From positions 1 to 7,264 of the forward strand of contig CAMWTF010000119.1 of assembly GCA_947177105.1 (NCBI GenBank): 7,264 nucleotides of DNA, in the 5' to 3' direction. This document shows, one piece after another, positions 3,599-7,264 of the stretch. The notes below the pieces were generated by a model. That model was not told the origin of the DNA and did not search any database. It saw nothing but the letters and a program-made list of their open reading frames with translations. Each line of letters starts with the position of its first letter. Within the stretch, counting starts at the first letter, position 1. Made by a program: the position numbers and the translations under genes. Origin of the DNA: an uncultured Lachnospiraceae bacterium (lineage in GTDB: Bacteria; Bacillota; Clostridia; Lachnospirales; Lachnospiraceae).

Positions 3599-6043
3599 AT
3601 GGGCGATATATTCCTGAAAACTCTGAACATGAGTATTGCCGCAAGCTGGCTGATTTTGGCGGTGGTACTGCTTCGGTTCGTGTTGAAAAAGACGCCTAAG
3701 TGGATGGCCGTTCTTCTATGGGGTATTGTCGCTCTGCGGTTGGTGGTTCCCTTCTCCTTCGAGAGCGCGTTGAGCCTAATTCCCAGCGCCGAGACCTTCA
3801 ATCCCCATAATATCCAGTATGAAACGCCTGCCATCAGCAGCGGCATCCCCGCCGTAAACAATGCAGTCAATTCCGCCCTGGGCGAAGCCTTTGCTCCAAA
3901 TCCGGGTGTTAGTGTCAACCCGCTCTATGTCTGGACATTTATTGTGTCGGTAATCTGGATCATCGGTATCGCCGCAATGCTGCTGTATGCTGTAATCAGC
4001 TATGTGCGGGTACACCGAAGCGTTTCGGAAAGAGTACCCTATGAGGGAAACATCTTTCTGTGCGACCATGTAAAATCTCCGTTTATCCTGGGACTGGTTC
4101 GCCCCAAAATCTATCTGCCCTCCAACATGGACACGATGGCTATGGCATCGGTCATTGACCACGAAAAGGCGCATCTGGCAAGGCGTGACCACTGGTGGAA
4201 ACCGCTGGGCTTTGTGATTCTGTCGGTTCACTGGTTCAATCCCTTGTGCTGGGTGGCTTATGTGCTGCTGTGCCGGGACATTGAACTGGCCTGTGATGAA
4301 AAGGTCATTCGGCAGATGGATTTGGAGGGAAAGAAGCAATACTCCTCTGTCCTGCTGGAGTGCAGTATTGGGCGGCGGCTGGTAACGATTTGCCCACTGG
4401 CCTTTGGAGAAATTGGCGTAAAAGAAAGGGTGAAAAACGTGCTGAATTACAAAAAACCGGCGTTTTGGGTCATTGTCGTGGCTGTTATAGCCTGCGCGGT
4501 GGTGACGGTGTGCTTCGCGACGAATCCGAAGCAGGACTTTCTCCAAGAGCAACACACAGTTCAGGCGCGAATTACTGAGGTTGAAGATCGCTCATTCCTG
4601 GTCACACCAGTCGAGGGAGCCTCAGAGTTGTCCTCCAGTGATTTGTTCCGTGTTCCCATCACGAATATGCCCCCATCCCCCGAACCCCAAGTGGGGGACA
4701 TTTTGGAGATTACCTATGATGGTTCTATTCTGGAGAGCTACCCGGCCCAGTTCGGTACGGTTTATAGCATGAGAGTGGTTTCACAAGAGAACCCGCCGGA
4801 AATAGAAGAGCTGCGGGTTAAATACCCGGAATACTTTGAACTTGGAACTTTCAAGGGGCTGGAAGTCTATGTCTGGCAAATGGCCGAGAGTGACTACCGT
4901 TTTGGACTGATGCAGGGAACCAACCGCGAGAAAACTCTGGAAGAGAAAATGGCATTGAAAGGCGCTACAGCGGAGGAAATGGCGCTGATTTTGTCCTCCT
5001 TCGATATTGAGGACAAAGATATTTTTGTGATTCCGTGGCCGAATCCCATTTCCAGTTATATGGTCACTGAAGACATGACAAGAGACCCGGAATACATCAA
5101 CAACATTTACACTATGCTGGGGTTGGATGGTGTTTCGATGAGTTCCACCGGAGGCGCGGATACGCCAATCACTGTCGAGCCAGATATAGCCGCTGCAACG
5201 CCCTCCGAAGAGCAGGCCGCTATTTGTCAGGTGATTCTGGAGCATAATCGTTCCATCAGCGCGATAAACTCTTCCGCGGACCCGGACAGCCCTGTACCCT
5301 GCGTCAGTTTTACAGAACTTGCCTGTGTCGTTGTGGATGGAAGTGACTTTTCAGAGTATACTCACTACGGTTGGGCGCTCTATGAGGAATATAGGGTCAC
5401 GGACAACGGACTGGAAACGGTCATCGGCAGTCATGTTCCAGTTGCCATCACATTTCGGGAAGACCTGTCCGGCACTCTTACACTGGAGGAATATTGGGAA
5501 CCCAGAGACGGCAGCTACTATGCTCAGGATATCCGTGAAAAATTCCCTGCTCACATTGCCGAGGACGGCATGGACAGCCAGAAGTTCATCCTTCAGCAGA
5601 CGCAGGAGTGCTACGCCCAAGCGGCAGCGTCTACCGGACTGGATACCGATAAGGTGATCGGACCGCTCATTGAGACGATTTGCAGCAGCCCTGCTCTGTC
5701 CTCAAATCCGGGGGACTATATTGATGAACACTCTATTGAGTACCGGGAACTGACATACTATGGCCGGTACACCCTGAAATACTGCTTCGCCCGGTTTGAG
5801 GAGGGCGGTGAAACCGGGCTGGCTGGCCAAATCATGGCGCTGGCGTGTGAGGATATTGTGGTCGGCTGGGGCGAAGAACTGCTTGTGTTCTTCCAGCCTT
5901 TTGATGGAGTGCTTACCGGGCAGACGTGGTATAGCGCTTTCAAAAACAATGCGCTGAGCCTGATGGAGCAGTATAATGAAATGGAGCTTGCGGAACGCTA
6001 CCCGGCGTCCTATCTGCTGCTCAGTATGCTTGGGGAAGTATAG
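3599..6043 (+). CDS. BlaR1/MecR1-like M56 membrane metallopeptidase with an atypical extracellular region
   Basis: This encodes 814 residues. The N-terminal part has membrane segments near 10-29, 34-52 and 110-136, then the cytosolic zinc peptidase with HEKAH (188-192) and ELACDE (229-234), and a last membrane segment near 287-308. It should cut the BlaI-like repressor when a signal arrives outside. Residues 309-814 are predicted extracellular. A small beta-rich segment (about 319-394, 'VQARITEVEDRSFLVTPVEG... VGDILEITYDG', resembling DUF3221-like domains) is followed by 'LRVKYPEYFELGTFKGLEVYVWQM' (about 400-510) and a long C-terminal domain (about 535-814). I find no STxK, SxN and KTG set, so beta-lactam acylation is unlikely. 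ATG 3599 is preferred: it lies 1 nt after the repressor stop with AGGTG upstream. An in-frame GTG at 3590 would overlap the repressor gene. Confidence 0.9.
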   Translation: MGDIFLKTLNMSIAASWLILAVVLLRFVLKKTPKWMAVLLWGIVALRLVVPFSFESALSLIPSAETFNPHNIQYETPAISSGIPAVNNAVNSALGEAFAPNPGVSVNPLYVWTFIVSVIWIIGIAAMLLYAVISYVRVHRSVSERVPYEGNIFLCDHVKSPFILGLVRPKIYLPSNMDTMAMASVIDHEKAHLARRDHWWKPLGFVILSVHWFNPLCWVAYVLLCRDIELACDEKVIRQMDLEGKKQYSSVLLECSIGRRLVTICPLAFGEIGVKERVKNVLNYKKPAFWVIVVAVIACAVVTVCFATNPKQDFLQEQHTVQARITEVEDRSFLVTPVEGASELSSSDLFRVPITNMPPSPEPQVGDILEITYDGSILESYPAQFGTVYSMRVVSQENPPEIEELRVKYPEYFELGTFKGLEVYVWQMAESDYRFGLMQGTNREKTLEEKMALKGATAEEMALILSSFDIEDKDIFVIPWPNPISSYMVTEDMTRDPEYINNIYTMLGLDGVSMSSTGGADTPITVEPDIAAATPSEEQAAICQVILEHNRSISAINSSADPDSPVPCVSFTELACVVVDGSDFSEYTHYGWALYEEYRVTDNGLETVIGSHVPVAITFREDLSGTLTLEEYWEPRDGSYYAQDIREKFPAHIAEDGMDSQKFILQQTQECYAQAAASTGLDTDKVIGPLIETICSSPALSSNPGDYIDEHSIEYRELTYYGRYTLKYCFARFEEGGETGLAGQIMALACEDIVVGWGEELLVFFQPFDGVLTGQTWYSAFKNNALSLMEQYNEMELAERYPASYLLLSMLGEV

Positions 6044-6125
6044 ACACCTCAAAACGCAAGTAGTGACTTTGTACCGAAAATCAGCGAACCTGTTATGACT
6101 GAAACCACCTATGGACGCAGAAAGA

Positions 6126-6159
6126 CGGCGTGACACAGGGTCACGCCGCCCTTTGCGGC
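6126..6159. terminator. Shared hairpin between convergent units, probably a bidirectional terminator
   Basis: CGGCGTGAC (6126-6134) pairs with GTCACGCCG (6140-6148) across a 5-nt loop. The T tracts are weak on both strands: CCCTTTG after it on the plus strand and TCTTTCTG on the minus strand. A second, overlapping stem GCCGC/GCGGC (6145-6149/6155-6159) competes with it. The position, about 83 nt after the M56 stop and 59 nt after the rubrerythrin stop, fits termination for both units. I see no gene in the rest of 6044-6206. Confidence 0.65.
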
Positions 6160-6206
6160 AAATAGTTATTTGTCACTATTAGGCATTGGTTTTACGGCAC
6201 TTCTGA

Positions 6207-6746
6207 TTAACCGAAGTACCTCTTAAGAAGTCCCTCGAATGCCTTTCCGTGTCTGGCCTCATCCCTTGCCATCTCATGAACGGTATCGTGGATAGCATCC
6301 AGGCCCAGCTCCTTGGCTCTCTTGGCCAGGTCGGTCTTGCCGGCGGTGGCGCCGTTCTCAGCGGCAACTCTCATCTCCAGATTCTTCTTGGTAGAATCGG
6401 TCACTACCTCGCCCAACAGCTCCGCAAACTTGGCAGCGTGCTCAGCCTCTTCATAGGCGGCCTTCTCCCAGTACATGCCGATCTCGGGATAACCCTCGCG
6501 GAATGCCACTCTGGCCATGGCCAGATACATACCAACCTCAGAGCACTCGCCGTTAAAGTTGGCCCGCAGATCCTCGATGATATCCTCTCTTACACCCTGC
6601 GCCACGCCGACCACATGCTCGGCAGCCCAGGATCTCTCCTCGCTCTGCGCGGTGAACTTGGAAGAATCCACGCCGCACTGAGGGCACTTCTCAGGGGGAT
6701 TGTCCCCCTCGTGAACATAACCACATACCTGACATACATACTTCAT
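6207..6746 (-). CDS. Reverse rubrerythrin (rubredoxin domain first)
   Basis: This encodes 179 residues. The N-terminus is a rubredoxin-type iron site with C5-x2-C8 and C21-x2-C24. It is followed by a ferritin-like diiron domain with E67, E100-x2-H103, E130 and E163-x2-H166. Having the rubredoxin part first, rather than last, defines the reverse rubrerythrins of clostridia, such as the about 180-residue proteins of Clostridium acetobutylicum and C. difficile. These reduce hydrogen peroxide and oxygen to water in the cytosol with electrons from NADH through reductases. The start has AAAGGAG (minus strand, 6763-6757) upstream. The gene lies 51 nt behind perR on the same strand, so co-transcription is likely. 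A TATAAT at 6771-6766 (minus strand) in the gap lacks a good -35 and would start transcription inside the ribosome binding site. The gene is probably derepressed by peroxide through PerR. Confidence 0.95.
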   Translation of the reverse strand: MKYVCQVCGYVHEGDNPPEKCPQCGVDSSKFTAQSEERSWAAEHVVGVAQGVREDIIEDLRANFNGECSEVGMYLAMARVAFREGYPEIGMYWEKAAYEEAEHAAKFAELLGEVVTDSTKKNLEMRVAAENGATAGKTDLAKRAKELGLDAIHDTVHEMARDEARHGKAFEGLLKRYFG

Positions 6747-6797
6747 ACTTTTCTCTCTCCTTTATATTATAGTTTAAGCTGTCCGAACGAAGTTCTT

Positions 6798-7190
6798 TCA
6801 GCTGTTGATACCCTGAGAACACTGGGCGCAGGTCCCGTAAAAATAGGTTATATGGCCTGCGATCTGTCCGTCAAAATGCTGTCTGGCCCCATCCAGAATG
6901 CCGTCAATAGCGTCCATCCGCAGATCCTGCACACAGCCGCATTCCCTACAGATGAAATGATAGTGGGGGGAGATGTCCGCGTCAAAGTGATCCGTTCCGT
7001 CCCCCAGCCGCAGCCGCTGGATTTCCCCCCTGTCCGCCAGCAGGGTCAGATTGCGGTACACCGTACCCAGGCTGATATTGGGGTTCTGCTGCCGAACATT
7101 CTTATATACGATCTCTGCCGTGGGATGATCACGCCGTCCCATGAGGAAATTCTTGATCAACTCCCGCTGCCTGCTATATTTCAGCGCCAT
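6798..7190 (-). CDS. perR: PerR, Fur-family peroxide-sensing repressor
   Basis: This encodes 130 residues, slightly shorter than the about 145 of Bacillus subtilis PerR. Every metal ligand of that protein is present at a constant offset of 15: H22, D70, H76, H78 and D89 for the regulatory iron site (B. subtilis H37, D85, H91, H93, D104), and C81-x2-C84 plus C121-x2-C124 for the structural zinc. The Asp at the D104 position is typical of PerR rather than Fur, which usually has Glu. The winged helix contains 'NISLGTVYRNLTLLADRGEI' (38-57). In the iron form, peroxide oxidises the ligand histidines (H22 and H76 by analogy) and DNA is released. Placement directly before reverse rubrerythrin supports the call. 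AGGAA lies 5 nt before the ATG. A palindrome over the predicted start site suggests self-repression. Confidence 0.93.
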   Translation of the reverse strand: MALKYSRQRELIKNFLMGRRDHPTAEIVYKNVRQQNPNISLGTVYRNLTLLADRGEIQRLRLGDGTDHFDADISPHYHFICRECGCVQDLRMDAIDGILDGARQHFDGQIAGHITYFYGTCAQCSQGINS

Positions 7191-7213
7191 GGCAGTTCCT
7201 TTCCAAACAAAAT

Positions 7214-7228
7214 TAGTAACGATTACTA
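7214..7228. promoter_or_regulatory. Probable PerR box
   Basis: TAGTAAC-G-ATTACTA is a 15-bp 7-1-7 inverted repeat with 6 of 7 positions symmetric. The half site TAGTAAT agrees with the B. subtilis PerR half site TTATAAT at 5 of 7 positions. It covers the expected transcription start of perR, so binding would block initiation. The consensus for this lineage is unknown to me. Confidence 0.65.
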
Positions 7229-7232
7229 TTTT

Positions 7233-7260
7233 AGTATAAAGGAGTTTGGTGAAAAGTCAA
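7233..7260 (-). promoter_or_regulatory. Promoter of perR-rubrerythrin
   Basis: On the minus strand, -35 TTGACT (7260-7255), a 16-nt spacer and -10 TATACT (7238-7233), each one or two mismatches from consensus. The predicted start is near 7226, inside the palindrome 7214-7228, leaving a short leader to the ATG at 7190. Confidence 0.75.
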
Positions 7261-7264
7261 GACG

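Noticed and set aside
3776..4555. A 259-codon minus-strand frame inside the M56 gene
   Set aside because: It is antisense to the conserved metalloprotease core, has no ribosome binding site and no recognisable domain, so it is a shadow frame.
5930..5950. SAFK in the M56 protein read as a penicillin-binding SxxK active site
   Set aside because: It is near the extreme C-terminus, with no SxN or KTG partners and no surrounding transpeptidase-like sequence, so it is a chance match.
6766..6771. TATAAT on the minus strand as a separate rubrerythrin promoter
   Set aside because: There is no matching -35 at 16-18 nt, and the predicted start would fall within the ribosome binding site. Co-transcription from perR is simpler.

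Overview
The window looks like a chromosomal segment of a Gram-positive anaerobe of the class Clostridia, most likely Lachnospiraceae or a related gut family. This rests on the gene content: a PerR with reverse rubrerythrin, a clostridial-type BlaI/M56 pair, an Lsa-type ABC-F protein, strong AGGAGG-like ribosome binding sites and mid-range GC. The genus is an inference; no rRNA or other taxonomic marker is present.

Layout. Positions 1-175 hold the last 57 codons of a truncated plus-strand gene whose tail resembles the C-terminus of Rpn/PD-(D/E)XK transposase-like proteins. A clear intrinsic terminator (185-225) follows. Positions 314-651 form a regulatory region: a near-consensus promoter (TTGACA-17-TAAGAT), a leader of about 300 nt with a three-codon ORF (Met-Arg-Ile-stop) behind a good ribosome binding site, alternative pairings, and a strong intrinsic terminator (588-621) ending about 30 nt before the ABC-F start. 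The Lsa-like ABC-F ribosome protection gene follows (652-2190). After it comes a 145-nt spacer with two perfect 28-bp direct repeats and a large nested inverted repeat, then a 257-residue P-loop protein of unknown function (2336-3109) and a terminator.

Positions 3170-6043 are a self-contained BlaI/BlaR-like signalling pair: a promoter overlapped by two BlaI-type dyads forming a perfect 19-bp inverted repeat, a BlaI-family repressor, and an 814-residue M56 membrane metallopeptidase. Its long extracellular part lacks recognisable penicillin-binding motifs. A hairpin at 6126-6148 sits between this unit and the convergent minus-strand unit perR (7190-6798) and reverse rubrerythrin (6746-6207). 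PerR keeps all residues of the peroxide-sensing iron site and the structural zinc site, and a PerR-like palindrome lies over its predicted transcription start.

Taken together, this is a stress and antibiotic response neighbourhood with three separately controlled units: a ribosome-protection gene probably controlled by transcription attenuation, a protease-repressor sensor pair with an unidentified signal, and a peroxide/oxygen detoxification unit. The strongest candidate for a little-described system is the ABC-F leader, where promoter, minimal uORF, competing pairings and terminator can all be seen in the sequence.
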